Of a stretch of DNA of 64,000 bases, positions 8,972 to 17,788 are shown piece by piece. The position numbers and the translations under genes are program-made. Under the pieces are notes generated by a model. The model had not been told where the DNA came from. It searched no databases and was given only the letters and a program-made list of their open reading frames with translations. The first letter of the stretch is position 1. Every line of letters starts with the position of its first letter. This DNA is from CAZKBP01 sp964551015. Its GTDB lineage: Bacteria > Bacteroidota > Bacteroidia > Cytophagales > Microscillaceae. Where the stretch lies: NCBI GenBank assembly GCA_964551015.1, contig CAZKBP010000015.1, positions 1 through 64,000 of the forward strand, written 5' to 3'.

Positions 8972-9445
8972 ATGAAAGATATGTCAGTAGAAGTTAATAC
9001 ATTAGAAGAAGTTAAGAAAATATTCATCGCCTATCTAGAGAGGAAAGCCTTGCGCAAAACCCCCGAGCGATTTGCGATTTTGGAGGAAATCTACACTCGA
9101 GGAGGGCATTTTGATGTAGAATCGCTCTACATCAGTATGAAAAATAAGAATTATCGGGTAAGCCGAGCTACGGTTTATAATACCTTGGATATTTTGGTGG
9201 ATTGTGATCTGGTGGTCAAACATCAATTCGGGAAAAACTTAGCACAATACGAAAAAGCTTATGGTTATAAGCAGCACGATCATTTGATCTGTACCGAATG
9301 TCATAAGGTAATTGAGTTTTGTGATCCACGTATTCAGAATATTCAGTCTATGGTGGGCGATTTACTGAAGTTTAATATTGTCCATCATTCTCTGATTTTT
9401 TATGGAGAGTGCCAAAAAGAGCGCTGTGAAAACCGAAATCTATGA
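8972..9445 (+). CDS. Fur family transcriptional repressor
   Basis: A 157-residue metal-dependent repressor (154 if the second ATG, at 8981, is used). The N-terminal winged-helix domain includes RKTPERFAILEEIY and the recognition region VSRATVYNTLDIL. The dimerisation domain has the metal-site motif HDHLICTECHKVIEF, with the first CxxC pair, and ends with CQKERC, a CxxxxC replacement for the second pair. Fur, Zur and PerR subtypes cannot be separated safely from sequence alone. The stop overlaps the start of the STAS gene (ATGA), so the two are probably translationally coupled. purA follows 69 bases after the STAS gene. Confidence 0.9.
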   Translation: MKDMSVEVNTLEEVKKIFIAYLERKALRKTPERFAILEEIYTRGGHFDVESLYISMKNKNYRVSRATVYNTLDILVDCDLVVKHQFGKNLAQYEKAYGYKQHDHLICTECHKVIEFCDPRIQNIQSMVGDLLKFNIVHHSLIFYGECQKERCENRNL

Positions 9446-9792
9446 AATTTACTCACCAGCATCAGGAAGGCGTGTTAATCATTCGTATTGAGGAGAGCTT
9501 GATCGAGTCAGATATAGACCCGCGTCTTCGTTATGTTATAGAGGAAAGTATTGCGGATCAAATCCTGCTCTGCGCGGTTGACCTAGCGGAGGTGAAACAT
9601 ATTAATAGCGCGGGTATGTCTATTCTGATCCGAATGCTTACTAAATTTCGCTACAATGGGGGTGAAATGGCACTCATCCAGCCCTCTGAAAATATACGGA
9701 AGTTGCTCATCATTACCAAATTAATTGCTATCTTCAATATTGCACAAGATCAGAAGGAAGCCATCCAATGGCTCAAAGAAACCGAAGCTTAG
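9442..9792 (+). CDS. STAS domain protein, anti-sigma factor antagonist-like
   Basis: A 116-residue single-domain protein of the SpoIIAA/RsbV type. The family's phospho-acceptor segment is recognisable as HINSAGMSILIRML, with Ser in the NSAG position that anti-sigma kinases phosphorylate in the SpoIIAA/RsbV family. It ends with a typical terminal helix (IAQDQKEAIQWLKE). It starts within the stop codon of the fur gene. No RsbW/SpoIIAB-type serine kinase or PP2C phosphatase is encoded nearby in this window, so its partner is unknown. It could serve a regulatory role outside sigma control. Confidence 0.85.
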   Translation: MKFTHQHQEGVLIIRIEESLIESDIDPRLRYVIEESIADQILLCAVDLAEVKHINSAGMSILIRMLTKFRYNGGEMALIQPSENIRKLLIITKLIAIFNIAQDQKEAIQWLKETEA

Positions 9793-9861
9793 GCTCCTGT
9801 TCTTAATTCCTGTCCATAAAAAACAAATCTTCATCTTTATTTAAATTAAACATACAGATTT

Positions 9862-11148
9862 ATGCGTGTTAATGTATTGCTTGGATTACAGTGGGGCGAC
9901 GAAGGCAAAGGAAAAGTCGTTGATTTTCTGGCCCCCAAATATCAGGTGGTGGCTCGTTTTCAGGGAGGTCCTAACGCAGGACATACGCTAGAATTTGACG
10001 GGATCAAGCACGTGTTGCACCAAATTCCTTCAGGCATTTTTCACCAAGGGATCAAAAACATCGTGGGCAATGGCTTAGTCATTGACCCCGTGGTATTCCG
10101 AAAGGAAATAGAGTCTCTACAAAAGTTTGACTTAGATTTAGCTCAAAATCTCTTTATCTCCAAAAAAGCACATCTCATTCTACCGACGCATAAATTCTTG
10201 GATGCCGCTTACGAACAGCTCAAAGGAGACAAAAAAATAGGTTCTACCCTGCGAGGCATTGGCCCCACCTACCAGAGCAAAATTGCACGGGTGGGCTTGC
10301 GGATTGGTGATATTCCTAGTCCTCATTTTCAAGAAAAGTACGATGAATTGAGCAGTAAACACAAGCAGTTATTAGCACATCTAGATTATCAATACGATTC
10401 CGAAGAGGCAGAACAAGAATTCTTAGAAGCAGTGGCTTTTATCAAAGAACTGAACTTGGTAGATTCGGAATATATGATCAATCAAGCCCTACAAAATAAA
10501 GAAAACGTACTAGCCGAAGGCGCACAGGGGTCTTTATTGGATATTGATTTTGGCTCTTATCCTTATGTGACCAGCTCCAATACGATCGTGGCGGGAGCTC
10601 TGACAGGTTTAGGCATTGCCCCACAACACATCGGTGAAGTCTTTGGTATTTTTAAAGCCTATTGTACCCGGGTGGGGAGTGGCCCTTTTCCTACTGAACT
10701 GGAGGGTGCCGAGGGAGAAGAACTGCGCAAAATTGGGAATGAATTTGGAGCTACTACGGGGCGACCACGCCGCTGTGGTTGGCTGGATCTACCCGCTCTC
10801 AAGTACGCTTGCATGCTCAATGGCACCACCCAACTCCTGATGATGAAAGCCGATGTGCTCAATGGCTTTGAAACCATTCGGGTTTGCACGCATTACCGGA
10901 TGCCCGACGGGAGCCTCACCGACCAACTGCCCTACTGCCTTAATGAAGTACAAGTAGAACCCATTTACAAAGACCTGAAAGGCTGGAACTGCTCTTTGGC
11001 AGGAATTCGTGAATTTGATGAGATGCCCAGAGAACTGTCAGACTACATAGCTTTTATCGAAGAAGAAGTCCATGTGCCAATCACGCTCGTTTCTATTGGG
11101 CCGGATCGTACTCAAACCATTATGAAGCATGAGATGACGTTGGGTTGA
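9862..11148 (+). CDS. purA: Adenylosuccinate synthetase
   Basis: A 428-residue enzyme joining IMP and aspartate with GTP to give adenylosuccinate, the first committed step to AMP. The N terminus carries the GTP/IMP loop GLQWGDEGKGKVVD, with catalytic Asp13 and GGPNAGHT with His41 at the positions seen in E. coli PurA. Further signatures are GSTLRGIGPTYQSK, EGAQGSLLDIDFGSYPYVT and TTGRPRRCGWLD. Length is standard. It follows the fur-STAS pair in the same direction and may share their transcript. Confidence 0.98.
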   Translation: MRVNVLLGLQWGDEGKGKVVDFLAPKYQVVARFQGGPNAGHTLEFDGIKHVLHQIPSGIFHQGIKNIVGNGLVIDPVVFRKEIESLQKFDLDLAQNLFISKKAHLILPTHKFLDAAYEQLKGDKKIGSTLRGIGPTYQSKIARVGLRIGDIPSPHFQEKYDELSSKHKQLLAHLDYQYDSEEAEQEFLEAVAFIKELNLVDSEYMINQALQNKENVLAEGAQGSLLDIDFGSYPYVTSSNTIVAGALTGLGIAPQHIGEVFGIFKAYCTRVGSGPFPTELEGAEGEELRKIGNEFGATTGRPRRCGWLDLPALKYACMLNGTTQLLMMKADVLNGFETIRVCTHYRMPDGSLTDQLPYCLNEVQVEPIYKDLKGWNCSLAGIREFDEMPRELSDYIAFIEEEVHVPITLVSIGPDRTQTIMKHEMTLG

Positions 11149-11177
11149 GATTATAACCAAAAATAATCTATCAAACC

Positions 11178-11354
11178 ATGTCTTTATTGCTAAATCGAAG
11201 ATCAATTCAGGTAGCAGAATACCACAGAATGACCTAAGTGGGTATTTTGGAAGAAAAAGGCATCGAGCTAATTCAAGGGGAAATTATCAAAATGAGCCCG
11301 ATTAGGAGCGAACACACCGCTCTTGTCAACTATCTCGCACTGCTGTTGAATTAG
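11178..11354 (+). pseudogene. Remnant of a Uma2 family (DUF820) endonuclease-like gene
   Basis: This 59-codon frame begins MSLLLNRRSIQVAEYHRMT, is broken by TAA at 11235-11237, continues VGILEEKGIELIQGEIIKM and SPIRSEHTALVNYLALLLN, and then stops. The pieces match the N-terminal part of Uma2 proteins (normally about 190 residues; typical text is VAEYHRMAEVGIL, ELIEGEIIKMSPIG, H). The PD-(D/E)xK catalytic core is missing. It is therefore a truncated and interrupted remnant, probably of an accessory family found in many copies in Cytophagales and cyanobacteria. The recognition is by eye. Confidence 0.75.
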
Positions 11355-11355
11355 A

Positions 11356-12534
11356 TCAAGGTTGTACTTCCAAGCAATACATCACCGGCCTGCTGCCTTG
11401 TCGGCCTACCTTTACTAAGTCGGCCCGACCGTCGAGGTTGGTATCAAAAGTATCAAACTTGGAGAAGCCAAAATAATCAACCCAAGGAACCTCTGTTTTG
11501 AAATCTTGGTGAGGCTCGAAGTGGTCTCCTCGGTTGAGGGCTATGCCCAGAGACACTTGTTTCAAACCCGCGCGAATGAAGAGGTCAGCCCGCCCATCGC
11601 CGTCAAAATCTTCGGTGTCAAAATGGCGAATGTCTCTCAGATGGAGCCATTCGGGGATGCTAAAATGGTTTTCTTTATCAAAAATAACAGTACTGAGGTC
11701 GGATTTGGCCGTGTAAATCACTTCCAGTTCTCCTCCCAACCACATCATCACCAAGTCATCGGTGCCATCGCCATTGATGTCAGCCCAGTCCATTTTGAGG
11801 TAATCGTCTAGGTTATCATCTTCCTGACTGGCTGAAAGCATTTTTAGGGCAATCAGCCGTACAGCTTGCGCGAAGCTATTTTCTGAGTAAAGCATTTTAG
11901 ATTCGCAGAGAATAAATTGGCGGTGGTGATTATTGAGGGCAAAGGCAAACTTGAGATCACTCTTCCAATAACCTTCTGTGTATTGAGAGAAAATAACGTC
12001 GCTAAACCCATCGCCATTCACATCCGCCACATCTAGCTTGGTCTGAGAGCTAAACCACGCCAAGGTGGTAGGGAGCTTTATTTTTCGCGCTTTTTCTTCA
12101 AAGATCAACTTGCCTTCTGCACTTTTTTTTCCGTAAAAGATGTAGCTCTGGTAATCCTGACCCCACCAGACCTCATCACGAATTTCAATCATATCTTCTA
12201 ATCCATCTCCATTAAAATCGCCAAAACCCCGTTTTTGGGCATAAGCGGTTTCTGCCGGTAAAGGTCTAAGTTGAGCGGAAGCGAAGGTGATTGGTGCCGG
12301 AAAAGCTTGCAAGCTTTGGGTGCGTTTACTTTCATTCCAGTGGTCTCCTATATAATAAAATAACACCGCCAGCCACAGGAAAAAAGGATAGATTAATACC
12401 AGAAAACCAACCAAAAGAGGAGACGCAAACCACTGGCGACGCCAAAAGGACAGCACAAGGAATATTAACAGAACAAGCAGTGCTATTCCAGAAACTAAGA
12501 GGGCAAAACCTATAGAAGCTTCAAAGCGGTGCAT
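11356..12534 (-). CDS. Membrane-anchored FG-GAP/VCBS repeat protein
   Basis: A 392-residue protein with two hydrophobic segments at about residues 8-30 and 39-62, then a long soluble region. Calcium-loop repeats of the FG-GAP (integrin-like beta-propeller) kind follow one another: DFNGDGLED (106-114), DVNGDGFSD, DINGDGTDD, DFDGDGRAD and DTNLDGRAD. Such propellers usually bind Ca2+ and mediate adhesion or act as extracytoplasmic scaffolds. The two-helix anchor is unusual, because most VCBS/FG-GAP proteins of Bacteroidota are secreted with a signal peptide. The function is unknown. It directly abuts the Uma2 remnant and precedes nothing obviously related. Confidence 0.7.
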   Translation of the reverse strand: MHRFEASIGFALLVSGIALLVLLIFLVLSFWRRQWFASPLLVGFLVLIYPFFLWLAVLFYYIGDHWNESKRTQSLQAFPAPITFASAQLRPLPAETAYAQKRGFGDFNGDGLEDMIEIRDEVWWGQDYQSYIFYGKKSAEGKLIFEEKARKIKLPTTLAWFSSQTKLDVADVNGDGFSDVIFSQYTEGYWKSDLKFAFALNNHHRQFILCESKMLYSENSFAQAVRLIALKMLSASQEDDNLDDYLKMDWADINGDGTDDLVMMWLGGELEVIYTAKSDLSTVIFDKENHFSIPEWLHLRDIRHFDTEDFDGDGRADLFIRAGLKQVSLGIALNRGDHFEPHQDFKTEVPWVDYFGFSKFDTFDTNLDGRADLVKVGRQGSRPVMYCLEVQP

Positions 12535-12591
12535 ACAACAAGACCATTTTGACTAAATAATTATAATTTCATAAGGAGAATTGACCCGCCA

Positions 12592-15500
12592 CTACTCCAG
12601 CTCTAGCACCAAATCATCTTGCTCCACCATACTGCCACCTTCTAAGGTGATATGCTTGACTACACCAGCCTTGGGAGCAGAGATGGTGGTTTCCATTTTC
12701 ATGGCTTCAATCACGAAGAGAGGCGTATTTTCCTTGACTTTTTGACCTTTTTTGACCAAAACTTCGGCGAGTTTTCCTTGCAAAGGCGCACCCACTTGAC
12801 TATCGTCGTCAGATTTGACCTTGGTATTTTTGATGGTTTTTACCACGGCACTTTTATCTTGAATAGAGACTTGACGGGTTTGCCCATTGAGTTCGAAGGC
12901 CACGGTACGCATGCCCTTTTCGTCGGGGTCTAGTACATATTGAAGTCTGATAATCAGAGTTTTGCCCTCATCCAAACGGATAAAGATTTCTTCTCCTTCT
13001 TTCAAACCAAAGAAAAAAGCCGTGGTTGGAATATAAGAAACATCGCCAAAATCCTGTAAGAATTGATGATACTGCTCGAAAACTTTGGGGTAAAGCTCAT
13101 AAGATAAGAAATCTTCAAAAGCATAGTACTTCCCAAATTTTTCCTGAAAATCAGCCAAGCCCTGCTCAAAATCAATGGGCTTCAAGTGCTGATTGGCTCG
13201 GCCTTCAATGGGTTTTTCGTCTTTGAGTACAATCTTTTGCAAGGCTTCTGGAAAGCCACCGAAGGGCTGGCCTAGATTTCCTTTAAAAAAATTAATGACT
13301 GATTCAGGAAAAGAAAGCGCTTGCCCTCGAGCCAGAATATCCTCTTCGGTCAGATCATTAGAAGTCATAAACATGGCAAAATCACCCACTACTTTCGAGC
13401 TGGGCGTTACCTTTACAATATCGCCAAACATCCGGTTGGCGGTGATGTAGTTCTTTTTGACTTGCTCGAATTTGTCTAGCAAGCCCAATGCCTCGGCCTG
13501 AGGGCGTAAGTTTGAGTATTGCCCCCCGGGAATTTCGTGTTCATACACTTCGGCCGTTCCCGCCTTCAAGCCCGACTCGAAGGGATAATAATATTCTCGC
13601 ACGATTTCCCAGAATTGCGCAAAATCATTGAGAGAACTTAAATTCATCGGATTTTCTCGCTCCTGTCCTTGCATCATCGCCACGATAGAATTAAAGTTGG
13701 GTTGAGAAGTCAATCCCGACATAGAGCTTAGCGCCACATCTATAATGTCTACTCCAGCCTCGATGGCTTTGATATAAGTGGCCGATTGGATAGAAGAGGT
13801 ATCGTGGGTATGGAGGTGAATGGGAATGTGAATGGCTTTTTTCAATTCTTGAATCAACATCTCCGCAGAATAAGGCTTCAACAAACCCGCCATATCTTTA
13901 ATAGCCAGTAGATGCGCCCCTTCATCTTCCAGTTGGCGAGCCAAATCCAGATAGTATTGAAGCGTATATTTGTTATTTCGAGGATTGAGAATATCGCCCG
14001 TGTAGCTGATGGCTGCTTCCGCCAAGGCTTCGGTACGCTCTCGGACGGTACGGATGCTGACTTTCATATTTTCTACCCAATTAAGCGAGTCGAAAATACG
14101 GAAGATGTCAATGCCATTTTCCCATGATTTTTCAATGAATTTCTCGATCAGATTATCAGGATAAGCCTTGTAGCCCACGGCGTTGGAGCCACGGAGGAGC
14201 ATTTGGAGCAAAATATTAGGCATTCTTTCTCGGAGAGCTTGCAAGCGCCCCCAAGGGTTTTCTTTCAAAAATCGCAAACAGACATCAAAGGTAGCCCCGC
14301 CCCAGACTTCCATCGAGAAGATTTGTGGGTGATTCTGGGCATAGCTACGCGCCACCCGCAACAAGTCAATACTGCGTACTCGGGTAGCTAACAAAGATTG
14401 ATGAGCATCTCGGAAAGTAGTATCGGTGTATTGAATCGTTTTTTCGTTTTTGAGCCAATCTATGAATTTATCCCGACCTAGCTCGGTGAGCTTGTCTTTG
14501 GTGCCGGGAGGAAAACCCTCATAACGACTGAACTTTGGCACTTCGGCGTGTCGAAAAGTAACCCTAGGGTCATTGTAGCGCACATCAGGATGCCCATTCA
14601 CGATCACATCAGCAAGGTAATGCAAGGTTCGGGTTGCTCGATTGAGGCGGCGGGGCATATTGAACAATTCGGGGTACTGTTCAATAAAACTGACCGTGGC
14701 TTTTCCAGAAATAAACACGGGATGGGCGATCACATTCATCAAAAAACCAATGTTGGTCTTGACTCCACGAATCCGAAACTCTTCTAGGGCGCGGGATAGT
14801 CGTTCGCCGGCTCCCCAGAGCGTCCGACCCCAGGCGGAGACTTTGACCAGAAGCGAATCAAAGAAGGGCGAAACCTTCATCCCAGCGTAGGCACTTCCTG
14901 CGTCTAGGCGAATCCCAAAGCCAGCTCCATTTCGGTAAGCAACGATGGTTCCGTAGTCGGGCTTGAAATTATTTTCGGGGTCTTCGGTGGTAATGCGACA
15001 CTGGATTGCATAGCCACTACACGTAACATCGCCTTGCCAGCGGATAAAAATTTCCTTATCCGAAAGCTTATGGCCTTGTGCAATCAAAATTTGCGAGCGA
15101 ACAATATCAATGCCCGTAATCTCTTCGGTGATGGTATGCTCTACCTGGACACGAGGATTTACTTCTATAAAAAAGGCTTCATGATCTGAATTGACCAAAA
15201 ACTCTACCGTGCCTACTTTGGTGAAGTTCACTTGTTTGCAAATAGCTAAGGCATAATCATAAACCTTTTGCTTGGTTTCTTTGGGAAGAACAGGGCTAGG
15301 AGCGATCTCGACTACTTTCTGGAAGCGTCTTTGCACCGAACAATCGCGCTCGAAGAGGTGAACCATGTTACCATAATTATCGGCCATGATTTGCACCTCG
15401 ATGTGCTTGGGTTCCTCAATAAACTTTTCTAAAAAAATCGTGTCATCCCCAAAGGCTTTTCCAGCTTCTTGTTTGGCCTCGGTAAAAGCGTTCTTGAGTT

Positions 15501-16056
15501 GTTTTTCGTCACGCACGACCCGCATACCGCGGCCTCCTCCCCCCGCAGCCGCTTTGACAATGACGGGATAGCCGATGCGCTCGGCCTCCTGTTTGGCAAT
15601 TTTGAAGGAAGATAAATTCTCTTGACTATCTTCAATGACCGGAACGCGGGCTTCTCGAGCTACTTTTTTGGCAGCTACTTTATCACCCAATTGCTCCATC
15701 ACCTCGGGGTCAGGGCCGATAAAAATAATGCCTTCCTCCTGACAACGACGAGCAAAATGAACATTCTCAGAAAGAAAACCATAGCCCGGATGGATGGCAT
15801 CTACTTCTCTTATTTTGGCGAGATTCAGAATTTCTTCTATATCCAGATAAGGCTTAAGCGGATCATCATTGCGCCCGATTTTGTAGGCTTCGTCTGCTTT
15901 GTAACGGTGCAGTGAATAGCGATCTTCAAAGGTAAAAATAGCCACGGTTCGAATCTTAAGTTCGGAGGCGGCTCTGAGTACACGAATGGCGATCTCGCCT
16001 CGATTGGCGACGAGGAGCTTATTAATTTTGTGAAGTTGTCTGGGTGCTTGGGTCAT
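12592..16056 (-). CDS. pyc: Pyruvate carboxylase
   Basis: A 1154-residue single-chain enzyme converting pyruvate, bicarbonate and ATP to oxaloacetate (anaplerosis). Domains in order: biotin carboxylase (residues about 10-460; glycine-rich ATP loop KAAAGGGGRGMR, EVNPRVQVEHT), carboxyltransferase (about 545-820; TDTTFRDAHQSLLATR, HLHTHDTSS for the metal site), the allosteric/PC-TD linker, and the biotinyl carrier domain with EAMKMETT, where Lys1120 is the biotinylation site. The order and length match full-length Pyc rather than two-subunit forms. It appears to be monocistronic, with 163 bases to the divergent peptidase gene upstream. Confidence 0.97.
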   Translation of the reverse strand: MTQAPRQLHKINKLLVANRGEIAIRVLRAASELKIRTVAIFTFEDRYSLHRYKADEAYKIGRNDDPLKPYLDIEEILNLAKIREVDAIHPGYGFLSENVHFARRCQEEGIIFIGPDPEVMEQLGDKVAAKKVAREARVPVIEDSQENLSSFKIAKQEAERIGYPVIVKAAAGGGGRGMRVVRDEKQLKNAFTEAKQEAGKAFGDDTIFLEKFIEEPKHIEVQIMADNYGNMVHLFERDCSVQRRFQKVVEIAPSPVLPKETKQKVYDYALAICKQVNFTKVGTVEFLVNSDHEAFFIEVNPRVQVEHTITEEITGIDIVRSQILIAQGHKLSDKEIFIRWQGDVTCSGYAIQCRITTEDPENNFKPDYGTIVAYRNGAGFGIRLDAGSAYAGMKVSPFFDSLLVKVSAWGRTLWGAGERLSRALEEFRIRGVKTNIGFLMNVIAHPVFISGKATVSFIEQYPELFNMPRRLNRATRTLHYLADVIVNGHPDVRYNDPRVTFRHAEVPKFSRYEGFPPGTKDKLTELGRDKFIDWLKNEKTIQYTDTTFRDAHQSLLATRVRSIDLLRVARSYAQNHPQIFSMEVWGGATFDVCLRFLKENPWGRLQALRERMPNILLQMLLRGSNAVGYKAYPDNLIEKFIEKSWENGIDIFRIFDSLNWVENMKVSIRTVRERTEALAEAAISYTGDILNPRNNKYTLQYYLDLARQLEDEGAHLLAIKDMAGLLKPYSAEMLIQELKKAIHIPIHLHTHDTSSIQSATYIKAIEAGVDIIDVALSSMSGLTSQPNFNSIVAMMQGQERENPMNLSSLNDFAQFWEIVREYYYPFESGLKAGTAEVYEHEIPGGQYSNLRPQAEALGLLDKFEQVKKNYITANRMFGDIVKVTPSSKVVGDFAMFMTSNDLTEEDILARGQALSFPESVINFFKGNLGQPFGGFPEALQKIVLKDEKPIEGRANQHLKPIDFEQGLADFQEKFGKYYAFEDFLSYELYPKVFEQYHQFLQDFGDVSYIPTTAFFFGLKEGEEIFIRLDEGKTLIIRLQYVLDPDEKGMRTVAFELNGQTRQVSIQDKSAVVKTIKNTKVKSDDDSQVGAPLQGKLAEVLVKKGQKVKENTPLFVIEAMKMETTISAPKAGVVKHITLEGGSMVEQDDLVLELE

Positions 16057-16219
16057 GGGAAGATGATTGCTTTCTCATTTTAAAAAGTGCCTAAAGCTAT
16101 GAAAAAAAAAGGAAAGGCTTTTTAGAAAAAAGCTTACAAGAGAGAATTTTACCTAGCCAAAATTCGTAACTTGGCTTTCTCCTACATTTTATCCAATTTA
16201 GACAAAAAAGCACACAGGG

Positions 16220-17731
16220 ATGTTTAAAAAAATTTTACTTTTGGTTTTGGCTTCGCTCTTGGTGTTGACGGGTATTGTTTTTTACAAGGCCACCACCCTT
16301 TCTTCTCTTCAGATGGAGGTAACTCCCGCAAAGGAGCTAGAAGTGCCAGAAGGAGTCTTTGCTAGATTATCACGAGCCATTCAGATTCCCACGATTTCTT
16401 ATGACGATCGGGAGCAGATTGATTACACCGCTTTTGATTCTATTCAGAATTATATCCAAGACCAATATCCACTGGTAGATTCTCTTTTGGAGAAAAAAGT
16501 GATTGCTCAATATAGTTTGCTCTACACCTGGCGAGGCCAAAACGCTGATGAGCCACCCGTGGCGATGCTGGCACATTTGGATGTTGTACCTGTGGCAGAA
16601 AAAGAACCTGAGGAACAAGAAAATATACAAGCCGTGGGACATTCGCGCGAGGTTTGGAAGTACCCTCCTTTCTCTGGCCAGATCACCAAAGATTATATCT
16701 GGGGAAGGGGTTCGCTGGATGATAAAATGAACGTTTTTGGAATGCTGGAAGCCGTAGAAATGCTCCTTGAAACCGGTTTCCAACCCTCCAGAACCATATA
16801 CCTAGCCTTCGGGCACGACGAAGAAATCGGGGGCAGTGAAGGCGCAGCCCAAATTGCACGATACCTAGCGGAGAAAAACACGCGATTAGCCTGTGTCTTA
16901 GACGAAGGGCTTTTTATCTTGGATGGAATGATGCCTGGCATTCAACAACCTGTGGCCTACATTGGTGTAGCCGAGAAGGGATTTGTCAATATAAAATTGC
17001 GTGTTGCTTCCAGTGGCGGGCATTCTTCCCGACCGCCCCGCGAAACGGCCATCGGAATTTTGAGCAAAGGAATTGCCCGCTTGGAAGACCATCGCTTTTC
17101 GGGCAGTATTTCGGGAGCAACCGAGGCTACCTTAGATTACCTAAGTCCTGAAATGGATTGGGGAACACGGATTATTTTCGCGAATCGTTGGCTTCTGAAT
17201 CCTTTCTTGCTCTATTTGATGGGGCAAAATACCTCTACCAATGCTACCATCCGCACAACCATTGCCCCCACGATGTTGGAAGGCAGCCCCAAGGCCAATG
17301 TATTGCCCACGGAAGCCAAAGCCGTGATTAATTTCAGAATTAAGCCAGGAGAAACCGTAGAAAGTGTCTTGGCTGAAGTCAAAGCCGTATTGAACGATGA
17401 GCGCATTCAAGCCGAAGCGATGAGCCGAGGTTTTGACGGGAATGACCCTTTGCCGCTATCTGATTTATCGTCTGAGAGCTTTCAGACTTTGCACCGCACC
17501 GTGAAGGAGATTTTCCCAGAAGTACTCGTGGCACCCGCTTTGATGATCGCGGGAACCGACTCTAAGCATTTTCAAAAGCTCACCCAAAATATTTACCGCT
17601 TCAGCCCCATCCATCTGAGTCAGGACGAATTAGATGGTTTTCACGGGATTAATGAGCGTATTTCCAAGGAAAATTACCGACAAGTAATCCGTTTTTATGT
17701 CCAGTGGATGAAGAATTTGAATCAAAAATAA
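16220..17731 (+). CDS. M20 family metallopeptidase (carboxypeptidase S-like)
   Basis: A 503-residue zinc-dependent exopeptidase with an N-terminal membrane anchor or uncleaved signal (residues about 4-22), so it likely acts on peptides in the periplasm. The metal ligands are visible: His119 in MLAHLDVVPV, Asp167 in WGRGSLDDK, and the Glu pair in GHDEEIGG (about 201-202). The dimerisation insert with SGGHSSRPP is present, and IAGTDSKHF near the C terminus supplies the final ligand. Family members include yeast CPS1 and human PM20D1. Substrate is unknown. It is transcribed away from pyc. Confidence 0.9.
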   Translation: MFKKILLLVLASLLVLTGIVFYKATTLSSLQMEVTPAKELEVPEGVFARLSRAIQIPTISYDDREQIDYTAFDSIQNYIQDQYPLVDSLLEKKVIAQYSLLYTWRGQNADEPPVAMLAHLDVVPVAEKEPEEQENIQAVGHSREVWKYPPFSGQITKDYIWGRGSLDDKMNVFGMLEAVEMLLETGFQPSRTIYLAFGHDEEIGGSEGAAQIARYLAEKNTRLACVLDEGLFILDGMMPGIQQPVAYIGVAEKGFVNIKLRVASSGGHSSRPPRETAIGILSKGIARLEDHRFSGSISGATEATLDYLSPEMDWGTRIIFANRWLLNPFLLYLMGQNTSTNATIRTTIAPTMLEGSPKANVLPTEAKAVINFRIKPGETVESVLAEVKAVLNDERIQAEAMSRGFDGNDPLPLSDLSSESFQTLHRTVKEIFPEVLVAPALMIAGTDSKHFQKLTQNIYRFSPIHLSQDELDGFHGINERISKENYRQVIRFYVQWMKNLNQK

Positions 17732-17746
17732 CCTCTTGAATCTTCA

Positions 17747-17777
17747 AATCTGCTAGATTTCAAAAACCTAGCAGATT
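17747..17777. terminator. Convergent-gene hairpin, probable bidirectional terminator
   Basis: A perfect 10-bp inverted repeat (AATCTGCTAG / CTAGCAGATT) with an 11-base loop lies between the convergent peptidase and lipoprotein genes. Neither side has a long T run, so efficiency is uncertain, but the position suits a shared terminator. Confidence 0.5.
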
Positions 17778-17788
17778 GATAAGCGGGG

